Shown here one piece after another: positions 15,980-23,590 of a stretch of 64,000 bases of DNA. The notes beneath the pieces were generated by a model that worked only from the letters and a program-made list of their open reading frames with translations, searched no databases and had not been told where the DNA came from. The translations under genes and the position numbers were made by a program. Location: positions 2,790,001-2,854,000 of the forward strand of contig NZ_CP119789.1 in the NCBI RefSeq assembly GCF_029338275.1. Reading direction: 5' to 3'. Each line of letters opens with the position of its first letter. Position 1 is the stretch's first letter. Source of the DNA: Haloarcula ordinaria. GTDB lineage: Archaea > Halobacteriota > Halobacteria > Halobacteriales > Haloarculaceae.

Positions 15980-17008
15980 ATGAGTACCCCGCGGTCTAAT
16001 GGCTCGTATACTTACGACGGCCGGTTAGTGTTCAATGGGTTATACGCAACCGAGATTCTCGACCCTGATTTCGACTTAGAAAGGACCGTTGAAACTGGTC
16101 TCAAGGATTTCTCCCGTGGTACCAACGATGAACCCGGCAGCGGCTACCATATGCTGGATTTTGCTGACCGAGTCGCAGAATCACCGGACATCAGCCGCCA
16201 AATCAAAACGGAAACCGAAGACATCTACGGAATCCGGTATCGATACGAACAGTGGAACGAACGCGAAGTAGCAACGAGTAACGGCAATGGGACCGAGTAC
16301 CGCCATGTTCGAACAACGGACAGTGTGGACGTCTACTGGGACTCTCCGAACTATCTGTTCATCAAAGGCAACAAGACCGAAGCGCGGCAGGCAGGCAGCC
16401 TTATCGAGTCGAAACTCGGTGATTATATCCGAACGCGCGAAATCGGATTCGCCTCGGATTTCTTGCTGTGGATCCTCTCACAGTACAAGAACGGCGAACA
16501 ACTCGGTGACGAACTCTCCGCGAAACTTCTCAGTAACGCCCGGATTGAGGGGGAAGAGGATCGTTTCGGCAGGAGTAACCGAGTGGACGACTCCACGGAT
16601 ATCGCAAAGGCCACGACGATCCTGATGGGAATTCTCCGCGGGAAAGAAATGGCATTTGTTGAAGGGATTTTCGGGATGCACGGCAAGTTCGTCGCTGCTC
16701 GAATCGAAACCGGCGGAAGAATCCATATCAAGGCTGAGCAGGATATCGACGGGTCCAGTCATCTAGAACGTATGGCCTTGTCAGTCAGCTTTTTGAGGGA
16801 ACTACTCACCGTGTACGACCATTGGCAGTCCCTCCCCCCGGAAGACAAGTACCCGCCAGTTGAATTCTTCAAAAACCTATACGAAGAATGCGAACGGCAA
16901 GGAGCAGAAATCACGTTCCCCGTCGATGACGTCATCAAACAATATCGGCAGAAGGGTAATCGGAAGGAGTACAAACAACGGCAAGCTGGAATCGCAGAGT
17001 TCCAATGA
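15980..17008 (+). CDS. Hypothetical protein, 342 residues
   Basis: Begins at the ATG at 15980 after a good promoter. It is a soluble, mixed-charge protein. Residues 100-145 (VDVYWDSPNYLFIKGNKTEA then LIESKLGDYI) show a strand-helix pattern. Residues 220-265 (KATTILMGILRGKEMAF, MHGKFVAARIETGGRIHIK) look like a helix followed by a three-strand sheet. The C-terminus is basic (YRQKGNRKEYKQRQAG), unusual for a haloarchaeal protein and compatible with nucleic-acid binding. No family is recognised. Two similarly oriented genes follow. Confidence 0.65.
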   Translation: MSTPRSNGSYTYDGRLVFNGLYATEILDPDFDLERTVETGLKDFSRGTNDEPGSGYHMLDFADRVAESPDISRQIKTETEDIYGIRYRYEQWNEREVATSNGNGTEYRHVRTTDSVDVYWDSPNYLFIKGNKTEARQAGSLIESKLGDYIRTREIGFASDFLLWILSQYKNGEQLGDELSAKLLSNARIEGEEDRFGRSNRVDDSTDIAKATTILMGILRGKEMAFVEGIFGMHGKFVAARIETGGRIHIKAEQDIDGSSHLERMALSVSFLRELLTVYDHWQSLPPEDKYPPVEFFKNLYEECERQGAEITFPVDDVIKQYRQKGNRKEYKQRQAGIAEFQ

Positions 17009-17076
17009 AACCAAAGTATCGCCATAAATGGGTTCGCAATCGTCCCGCTCGTATGGCTAACTGGGCGAGGTAATGC

Positions 17077-17730
17077 ATGGGATCAAGTAGTCTCCGTCGG
17101 ACGCGAATTCCTGGCAACGGACAGCGGTTCCGTAAACTGTCCGACCTCTCGACCAACGGGTTCGGCCTGTCTGAGGTAAATGAGCGGACAGTTAGTGGAC
17201 TCTGCGATGAATACCCGTTCGACGGGCAGTCAGTGTACAGCGGGTTCATTGATTACTCTGAGGATGCTATGTGGGGAGGTGGTCGAGACATAGAACTTGA
17301 GTTCGAATTCCGTGACCAATCGAACCTATTCATTCTGGATACGGAAGTTGACCTTCCTTCTGTCGAATCTGTGATAGAGAAGCTCAACGCCCTCTCCTCG
17401 GACGACGTGAAAATCTATCGTTCATTGACTGTGCACCGTGAGCGCCTCTGGGATTTCCTGCACAACGCCGACAAGATCATCGAGATTTCCTTGATTGGAG
17501 ATCAGGGGACCGAAGTTTCGTTCGAAGAGCTGAGATCTGAACTTCACGAAACCGGACTTGAAATTGAACAGTACCCGATAGAATCGGCTACTGTCGTGTT
17601 CTCCTACGAAGGAGAGCAAGTCCTCACACGATACACCGATGGGACGCTATCCGTCCATAGCGATGTCCCAGAGGCTACTGAGTATCTTGTTCAACTCTTT
17701 GAGCGCGACGTGATTGCAGAGTCTGATTAG
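17077..17730 (+). CDS. Hypothetical protein, 217 residues
   Basis: Starts at the ATG at 17077; a nearer ATG at 17073 runs into a stop. It is an acidic protein. Its N-terminal 60 residues contain Arg/Ser-rich and Gly-rich loops, followed by beta-rich stretches (DIELEFEFRDQSNLFILD, ATVVFSYEGEQVLTRY) and helices. It is followed after 11 bases by a membrane protein, so the two are probably one operon. No family is recognised. Confidence 0.6.
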   Translation: MGSSSLRRTRIPGNGQRFRKLSDLSTNGFGLSEVNERTVSGLCDEYPFDGQSVYSGFIDYSEDAMWGGGRDIELEFEFRDQSNLFILDTEVDLPSVESVIEKLNALSSDDVKIYRSLTVHRERLWDFLHNADKIIEISLIGDQGTEVSFEELRSELHETGLEIEQYPIESATVVFSYEGEQVLTRYTDGTLSVHSDVPEATEYLVQLFERDVIAESD

Positions 17731-17741
17731 CTTCACCGACT

Positions 17742-18353
17742 ATGCCAAGGGACTTTCTCAGTATCGCTCATCTACGCGCGGAATTCCGGCCGTTTCTGTC
17801 TGAGTACAAATCGTCGATACTCGCGTGGGGGAGCGGAATTCTTGGCACCGTTCTCTGGATTGCATCGTCTGTCCTCAGTTCCACACCCGTCGCAATATCT
17901 GCAGCCGGGATGTACATTGCCCCTGCTGTCGGGTACTACCTAGCGTATCGCCCGTTTGGGATTCAAATTGATCTGACGCCGATTGCTGCTGTTGATGGAG
18001 AAAAAGAACCCGATAAGGTTGCTGAAAGTCGAGGGGAAGCTATACTTCGGTCAGGTGAATGTGAGATCCGTGGCGGTGTCGTAGTCTCTGAACGACTGGA
18101 CTCATTCACTATTCAGTTCGATGTCCCAGACGATATTCGCGTTGAACTCCGGGATATTCCATGCGCTGAGCAAATGTATGATCCTGAGAAGAAGATCCTC
18201 AGGGCAGATGATGTGTCTGTCTATCGATTTTCGATTGTACTGTTAGTGTACTTTGAAGAGTACGTGGCCGGGCAGACGTACGAGTATCCCCTCAAAATAC
18301 GCGACGGGAATGGTGGAAAACCAATTCAATCGATAGACTTGGTGACGAGGTAG
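17742..18353 (+). CDS. Two-helix membrane protein with soluble beta domain
   Basis: 203 residues. Two membrane helices lie in residues 26-70 (ILAWGSGILGTVLWIASSVL, then PVAISAAGMYIAPAVGYYLA) and are followed by a soluble domain of about 130 residues rich in strands (ECEIRGGVVVSERLDSFTIQ, VYRFSIVLLVYFEEYVAG). The stop codon is seven bases from the end of the convergent integrase gene. The layout resembles membrane-anchored effectors or receptors, but no family is recognised. Confidence 0.6.
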   Translation: MPRDFLSIAHLRAEFRPFLSEYKSSILAWGSGILGTVLWIASSVLSSTPVAISAAGMYIAPAVGYYLAYRPFGIQIDLTPIAAVDGEKEPDKVAESRGEAILRSGECEIRGGVVVSERLDSFTIQFDVPDDIRVELRDIPCAEQMYDPEKKILRADDVSVYRFSIVLLVYFEEYVAGQTYEYPLKIRDGNGGKPIQSIDLVTR

Positions 18354-18360
18354 CGTCAGC

Positions 18361-19320
18361 TCACATGTCGAACGCGTCCCTCCGCAATTCTCGCTTGTCT
18401 GCTTCTGACCGGACATCGTAGTGTTCATCGATAGTTGAGGGAGATACGTCACATCGACCTGACACGAGGGATTTGTCGTTCCCACGATCTAACCACGCCG
18501 ATATCGAAGACCGTCGGATATCGTGCGGTGACACCGTCTCAGAACACATCGACGCGCGTTCCACACCACAGTTGCATCCTGGTTCGATTCCTCCGCAATC
18601 AGTAAGTTTGTAGACACGTCGGCGAATAGTTGATCGACCTATCCGGCCGTTCCCGGTGGAGAGTAGTGGATCGCGGCCATGTTCTCCGGTGCTTACTGGC
18701 CGCCGGTCGTCGATCCACGCCCGCAGGACTTCGCATACCCACCCGTGCAGGTTGATTTCGCGTTCGGAGTCTTCTAGATTCTTCAGTGGAGTGTCGCCCT
18801 CGGGGCGATGCGAGATGTTCACCCATCGTTCGTCGAGATGGACGTCTTTCACATCGAGTCCGCGTAGCGTCCCAATCCGCATTCCGGTAGTCCAAAGCAT
18901 CGACATAATGACGTGATCGAGCGACGCGTATCGGTACTTTTCGAGTTCATCAAGGAGAGCACCGACGCGGTCCGGATCGATGCTTCGGTCGCGTGACTTC
19001 CCATCTCTCTTTGGGAGGACGATACTGTCTGGGACCGATTCTTCGACCCATCCCATGCGGTGCGCGAACCGCAGCATCAGTCTCACAACCGACAGCTGAT
19101 TGTACATCGTGTTGCTGTTCAGATCTGAGCTACGGTAGCGCCGAAACCGCGACAAGTCGATAGGGTCGAGTTCCCCTATCTTGTCAATTTCGCCGGTCCC
19201 TTGGCACCACTCACGAAACTGCTTGAGCTGGTACCGGTGGTTTTGGACGCTTGAGTCGGAGAGCTCTGACGAGCGTTCGGTCAGGTACGATTCAATCGTT
19301 TCTGCGATAGTGACGGACAT
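18361..19320 (-). CDS. Tyrosine recombinase (element integrase)
   Basis: 319 residues from the ATG at 19318-19320 (MSVTIAETIESYL, a typical SAM-like core-binding start). Catalytic residues are visible: Arg148 in TGMRIGTLRGL, His266 and Arg269 in SPHDIRRSS, and Tyr301 in STIDEHYD. A Cys cluster (C242, C249, C251, C259) just before the HxxR box is the zinc-finger-like insertion common in haloarchaeal phage integrases. It would recombine the element with the 3' end of a tRNA gene; the remnant attachment site lies 240 bases away. The frame stays open upstream as far as that site. Confidence 0.9.
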   Translation of the reverse strand: MSVTIAETIESYLTERSSELSDSSVQNHRYQLKQFREWCQGTGEIDKIGELDPIDLSRFRRYRSSDLNSNTMYNQLSVVRLMLRFAHRMGWVEESVPDSIVLPKRDGKSRDRSIDPDRVGALLDELEKYRYASLDHVIMSMLWTTGMRIGTLRGLDVKDVHLDERWVNISHRPEGDTPLKNLEDSEREINLHGWVCEVLRAWIDDRRPVSTGEHGRDPLLSTGNGRIGRSTIRRRVYKLTDCGGIEPGCNCGVERASMCSETVSPHDIRRSSISAWLDRGNDKSLVSGRCDVSPSTIDEHYDVRSEADKRELRRDAFDM

Positions 19321-19496
19321 GGTTGCGATTCGTGCCCGGCGTGCCCGACCAGCGACGCTTCGGATAGGGGAGGATGCATCTCTCACGTGGTCTATTCGGG
19401 TTACTAAGGCCCCTTCACCCACCGGCGGAACGCCCGCCCGGACCCGTCCGTCGAAGACGCAACGGAAGCCAGGCGGGACCCGCGGGTGGAAGCGCA

Positions 19497-19527
19497 GACG
19501 ACGGCGGGGCGGTTTACCGCCGTCGTC
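19497..19527. repeat. Perfect 11-bp hairpin near the right attachment site
   Basis: GACGACGGCGG (19497-19507) pairs with CCGCCGTCGTC (19517-19527) across a nine-base loop. It lies 31 bases inside the attachment core and 177 bases upstream of the integrase start. It may be an integrase/excisionase arm site, or a transcription stop protecting the integrase. Confidence 0.6.
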
Positions 19528-19558
19528 GAGAACCGCGAAATCGACCGGAACGCTGGCC

Positions 19559-19583
19559 GGCGGTTCGAATCCGCCCCAACCCA
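19559..19583 (+). mobile_element. Right attachment site: 3' fragment of a tRNA gene (tRNA-Val type)
   Basis: The 25 bases are exactly a T stem (GGCGG), the seven-base loop TTCGAAT, the returning stem CCGCC, an acceptor strand CCAACCC and discriminator A. The partner acceptor GGGTTGG, expected in archaeal tRNA-Val, is absent upstream, so this is a duplicated 3' end and not a gene. With the fragment on the plus strand, the intact tRNA should sit at the far left end of the element, outside the window. Composition changes here from the element to the GC-rich chromosome. Confidence 0.8.
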
Positions 19584-19643
19584 TTTCTGACTTCTCGCAA
19601 CGACGAGCGGAGCGGGTCGTCTGTGAAATCGAGATGGTCCGGT

Positions 19644-19681
19644 GGGTTCGAACCCTGCGAGACGAACGCAGTGAGTCTCGC
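19644..19681. repeat. Palindromes just outside the attachment site
   Basis: GGGTTCGAACCC (19644-19655) is a perfect palindrome, followed by a hairpin with GCGAGAC (19657-19663) pairing with GTCTCGC (19675-19681). The GAGACGAACGCAGTGAGTCTC-type sequence resembles short palindromic repeats scattered in haloarchaeal chromosomes. The interval 19584-19776 shows no gene. Confidence 0.5.
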
Positions 19682-19776
19682 TTCGGTGAGAATCCGCCCC
19701 GACCTTGGCAAGGTTAGTTCACAACCAGTCGCAGAGGCCCGTTCGTTATGCCGCTTCGGGCCTACGGAGCCAGTAG

Positions 19777-21369
19777 ATGGGAGAGTCACCGCGTCCAGAG
19801 ACTGCGCCCGAGGCCCCCGCGCCGCCAGCAGACGGACCCGGGTGCATCGTCTGGCATCGCCGCCATCTCCGAACGACCGACCACCCCGCCCTGACGTACG
19901 CCACACGGGAGTACGACACCGTCCAGCCCGCGTTCGTCTTCGACCCGCAGTTCTACGGCGACGACGCCCTGGCCTGCGACGCTCGCAAACGCTTCCTCCA
20001 CCAGTGCCTCGCGGACCTGCAAGACCAGTACGAGAGCCGTGGCAGCCGACTCACCCTCGCTCACGGCGACCCCCTGACGATACTGGAAGCGTTCGTCGAC
20101 AGTGGGTGGGACGTCGTCGCGACCGCCGACCCGGCCGGGCGGTACGGACGCGACCGCGACGACGCGGCGGCCGAACGCTGTGATGTGACCTTCGTCGACG
20201 CCGACGGGCTGGTGCGAGGCGCCGACGACACCAGAGCGAACTGGAGCGACCAGGTCGAAGCGTGGTTCACCGCCGACCAGGAGACGTGGAACGAGGACGC
20301 CGTCACGCTCCAGCACACCGCAACATCGGTCAGTGTCGACGCCGTCGAGACGGCCTACGACGTCACCCCGCAGAAGACCGACGCCCCCCGTGGCGGCACC
20401 ACGGCCGCACGGAGACGCCTGAAGCATTTCACCCGGCACATAGACGAGTATCCCGGGAGTATCTCGGCACCGTCCGACGCGGCGACCGGCGCCAGTCGGC
20501 TCTCGGCGTATCTCAGGTTCGGCTGTCTCTCCGTCCGCCAGGTCTACCAGTACGTCGACGAGCACGCCGTCGACGGCCGTGGGACGGAGATGTTCCGGTC
20601 GCGCCTGTACTGGAACCGCCACTACAACCAGAAACTCGAATACTGGGCTGGCTGGATGGACACGGCGGTGAACCCGGTGCTGGAGGGGTTCCACGCGGAC
20701 ACGCACGACCCGGCGCTGGTGAAGGCCTGGAAGCGCGGCGAGACGGGCTATCCGATGATCGACGCCTCGATGCGCTGTCTGCAGGAGACCGGGTGGTTGA
20801 ACTTCCGGATGCGGGCGATGTGTGCGTCCGTCCTCTGTGACCTGCTGCAGCAACCGTGGCGGGTCGGTGCGGACTGGTTCTACTACCACCTCGTCGACGC
20901 CGACCCGGCGATCAATTACACGCAGTTCCAGACCCAGGCGGGCGTCGTCGGGACGAACATGATGCGTATCTACAACCCGCGGAAACAGGTTCGGGACAAC
21001 GACCCGGACGGGGAGTTCATCACGCGGTGGGTCCCGGAGCTGGACGCGCTGCCGGTGGCACACCTGGCGCAACCAGAGAAGACGCCGCTGCACGTGCAGG
21101 CCGAGTGTGGCGTCTCTATCGGCGACGACTACCCGTACCCGGTCGTCGACTACGAGCGGGCGCGACAGGCGATACTGAACAAGATAGACGCCGTGCAAGA
21201 TGCTGCACTCGCCGCACTCTCCGAGCCGGAGGTGGCCCGGCGGGCGTCGCTCTCACAGCGCGGTCGCTCGGACGAGTCCTCGTCTGAGCGCGATTCGTCG
21301 GCTCCAGGGTCCGGAAACGAGGACGACGGGGACGATGACAGCACGCAGAGCTCGCTGTCCTCGTTCTGA
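19777..21369 (+). CDS. Cryptochrome/photolyase family protein
   Basis: 530 residues. The N-terminal antenna domain begins CIVWHRRHLRTTDHPAL. The FAD-binding helical domain is clear (YLRFGCLSVRQVY, FRSRLYWNRHYNQKLEY, RGETGYPMIDASMRCL and TGWLNFRMRAMCASVL). The enzyme repairs UV-induced cyclobutane dimers with blue light, or acts as a cryptochrome. The C-terminus extends about 40 residues beyond the fold as a Ser/Asp-rich tail ending TQSSLSSF, which fits a PCNA-interacting peptide. It lies convergent to a LOV histidine kinase. It is the first chromosomal gene right of the element. Confidence 0.88.
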   Translation: MGESPRPETAPEAPAPPADGPGCIVWHRRHLRTTDHPALTYATREYDTVQPAFVFDPQFYGDDALACDARKRFLHQCLADLQDQYESRGSRLTLAHGDPLTILEAFVDSGWDVVATADPAGRYGRDRDDAAAERCDVTFVDADGLVRGADDTRANWSDQVEAWFTADQETWNEDAVTLQHTATSVSVDAVETAYDVTPQKTDAPRGGTTAARRRLKHFTRHIDEYPGSISAPSDAATGASRLSAYLRFGCLSVRQVYQYVDEHAVDGRGTEMFRSRLYWNRHYNQKLEYWAGWMDTAVNPVLEGFHADTHDPALVKAWKRGETGYPMIDASMRCLQETGWLNFRMRAMCASVLCDLLQQPWRVGADWFYYHLVDADPAINYTQFQTQAGVVGTNMMRIYNPRKQVRDNDPDGEFITRWVPELDALPVAHLAQPEKTPLHVQAECGVSIGDDYPYPVVDYERARQAILNKIDAVQDAALAALSEPEVARRASLSQRGRSDESSSERDSSAPGSGNEDDGDDDSTQSSLSSF

Positions 21370-21403
21370 CGCCACAGGGCCAGAACCACCGATCGGGCGG
21401 GCG

Positions 21404-23587
21404 CTACGGGGCGTCGGCGGCGGCAGGCAGCTCGACGGTTATCGCGTTCCCACCGGCGGGGCGCTCCTCGAACTGTATCCGGCCATCCGAGTGGTTCACG
21501 AGCAGGTAGACGTACCACAGACCCAACCCTTGCGCGTGCTTTATCTGGGTCGACGCGTCCGGGTCGAGGAGCACGTCCAGTTCCGCCTCCGGGATAGGGG
21601 GCCCGTCGTCCATGATAGTCACGGAGACAGTCGACTCGCCGCGTTCGACCGTGATATCGACGTTCGGCGTCGCACTCTCGTGGTGGTCGACGGCGTTCCC
21701 CACGAGCTCGTCGAACGCGGCCGGCAGGTCCGGAACCGCGCGCACGGCCACGGAGTCCGGTCCCGACAGCGAGACCGTCGACTCGGGGTACTCCTGTCCG
21801 TAGGAGTCCGCAATCGACCGGAGCGAGGGCATCAGCTCGACCGCTGTCGGCTCGGGCTCCATCCGCAACAGGTCCGTTATCTTCCGCTCCGTCTCCACGT
21901 TCGCGAGGAGTTTCTCGCCCGTCTCCTCGATGGTCTCGGCGTACTCCGTGATGGGAGACTCCCCTTCGTGTCTGATGAGCTCGGCCTGGCCGTTGACGAC
22001 GGTCATCTTGTTCCGCATGTTGTGGCGGAGATACCGGTCGAGGGTCTGGAGTTGCTGTTGGCGCTGGACCAGGTCGGTCACGTCCTGCTGGAAACCGATG
22101 TATTCGACGACAGTCCCGTCCTCGTCCCGAACCGGTGCGATTTCGACACGGTTCCAGTAGCCCGACCCGTTGGCCCGATAGTTCCGGATAGTGACTGAAA
22201 CCGGTTCCTCGGCGTCGATTTTCCGGCGGAGCTGCGCCACCGTCTGTTCGTCGGTCCCGTCGCCCTGTAGGAACCGGCAGTTGCGTCCGAGGGCCTCCTC
22301 GCGGCGGTACCCTGTCTGTGCGACGAACCCGTCGTTGACGTAGGTGAGCGGGTTGTCCGGCTGCGTCGCGTCGGCCAGGATGATTCCGATGGGTGCCCTG
22401 TCGACCGCGTTCTTCATCTGCTGGAGCTCCACCTCCCGCTGCTTGCGCTCGGTGATGTCCTGTATCGTCCCCCGGACGCGGGCGACGTCACCGTCGTCGC
22501 ACTGTGGTTCGCCACGGACCCGGACCCACCTGTGCCCCCCGTGCTGGGTGGTCATCCGCATCTCGAGGTCACAGCGTTCGTTCTCCGCTATCGCTCGTTG
22601 GAACTGTTCCTCGAAGGTTCCGCGGTCCGCGGGACGGAACGCTTCGAGGGTCCGTTCGGGCGTGATGGTCTCGTCGGCCGAGAACCCGTAGATGCGGTAG
22701 ACCTCGTCGGTCACGTACAGCTCGTCGGTCCGGAAGTCGTACTCCCACGCCCCGACCTTCGCGATGTCCTGTGCCTTCTCGAACAGGTCGACCTGTCGTT
22801 CCAGTTCCCTCGCCTGGGTCTCCTGGACGGTGACGTCCTCTATCGCCGCGACGACGTACTCGACACGCCCCGATTTGTTCCTGATGGGCGCCATGTTCAC
22901 CGACACCCAGATGTCGTCACGGTCGGGGCGTGCGAGGAGGTGTTTGTCCCCTAAAACCGGCTGGCCGGTCTCCAAGACCCGTTCGAACGGGCGGTCGGCC
23001 AGTGGAATCACCGTCCCGTCCTCCCGAACGGGCGTCCAGTCGCTGCTGTCGTACCGCTGCCCGACGAGGTCCGATGGGTCCTGGTCGAACAGCTCGCCGG
23101 CGCGAGTGTTCGCCCGGACGACAGTCCCGTCGGGTTCGAGGACGAGTTTCGCAAGCGGGCTCGACTCGAATATGAGGTTCGTCAGCTGCTGTTCTTCGTC
23201 CAGTTCCCGAGAGAACTCACGCATCTGCAACAGATTCCCGAGCCGTGCCGTGAGCTGGGCCTTCGGCATCGGAATCCAGAGGACCGAATCGACGTACCGC
23301 GACAGCTCCCCGTCGAACTCGCGCCACGGGTTCGTCGCGTCCGTCTCCGAGAGCAACGCGACGGGTGCGAACACCGGCGACTCTTCGGAGCGCCATCTGC
23401 CAAATCGCTCAGTGGACCGTTCCAGCGCGGGTTCGTCGATGACACAGAGGTCCACCTGCTCGGGGACGGTCCCCGAGAACTCGACCACCTCGTGAGCGGA
23501 GAACTGCTCGGTCAGCAGCTCCCGGTTCCGGTCCCGCTCGATGTCGAGGCCGATTCGAGCGCCCGTACGTCCGGCGTGTTGGTCCAT
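21404..23587 (-). CDS. LOV-domain sensor histidine kinase with additional PAS domains
   Basis: 727 residues. Residues 1-120 are a receiver-like alpha/beta region. PAS domains lie near 130-250 and 265-385. A third domain near 395-500 carries the flavin-binding LOV signature GRNCRFLQG with the photoactive Cys near 437, then RNYRANGSGYWNRVEIAPV and GFQQDVT. The H-box is YLRHNMRNKM, and the ATPase part shows DELVGNAVDHH and DDGPPIP. Blue light should form a Cys-flavin adduct and change autophosphorylation. It starts three bases after the end of the KaiC-like gene, so both share one transcript. No cognate receiver is adjacent. Confidence 0.85.
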   Translation of the reverse strand: MDQHAGRTGARIGLDIERDRNRELLTEQFSAHEVVEFSGTVPEQVDLCVIDEPALERSTERFGRWRSEESPVFAPVALLSETDATNPWREFDGELSRYVDSVLWIPMPKAQLTARLGNLLQMREFSRELDEEQQLTNLIFESSPLAKLVLEPDGTVVRANTRAGELFDQDPSDLVGQRYDSSDWTPVREDGTVIPLADRPFERVLETGQPVLGDKHLLARPDRDDIWVSVNMAPIRNKSGRVEYVVAAIEDVTVQETQARELERQVDLFEKAQDIAKVGAWEYDFRTDELYVTDEVYRIYGFSADETITPERTLEAFRPADRGTFEEQFQRAIAENERCDLEMRMTTQHGGHRWVRVRGEPQCDDGDVARVRGTIQDITERKQREVELQQMKNAVDRAPIGIILADATQPDNPLTYVNDGFVAQTGYRREEALGRNCRFLQGDGTDEQTVAQLRRKIDAEEPVSVTIRNYRANGSGYWNRVEIAPVRDEDGTVVEYIGFQQDVTDLVQRQQQLQTLDRYLRHNMRNKMTVVNGQAELIRHEGESPITEYAETIEETGEKLLANVETERKITDLLRMEPEPTAVELMPSLRSIADSYGQEYPESTVSLSGPDSVAVRAVPDLPAAFDELVGNAVDHHESATPNVDITVERGESTVSVTIMDDGPPIPEAELDVLLDPDASTQIKHAQGLGLWYVYLLVNHSDGRIQFEERPAGGNAITVELPAAADAP

Positions 23588-23590
23588 CTG

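Noticed and set aside
19396..19583. A complete intron-containing tRNA ending at 19583
   Set aside because: The T arm and acceptor 3' strand are perfect, but no GGGTTGG acceptor partner or anticodon arm is found upstream, so only a 3' fragment is present.
19640..19720. A second tRNA-like segment (GGTTCGAACCC)
   Set aside because: It is a palindrome and hairpin without acceptor or anticodon stems.
19786..21198. 470-codon open frame antisense to the photolyase gene
   Set aside because: Arg/Val-rich composition with no family motif; it is the third-position mirror expected opposite a GC-rich haloarchaeal gene.
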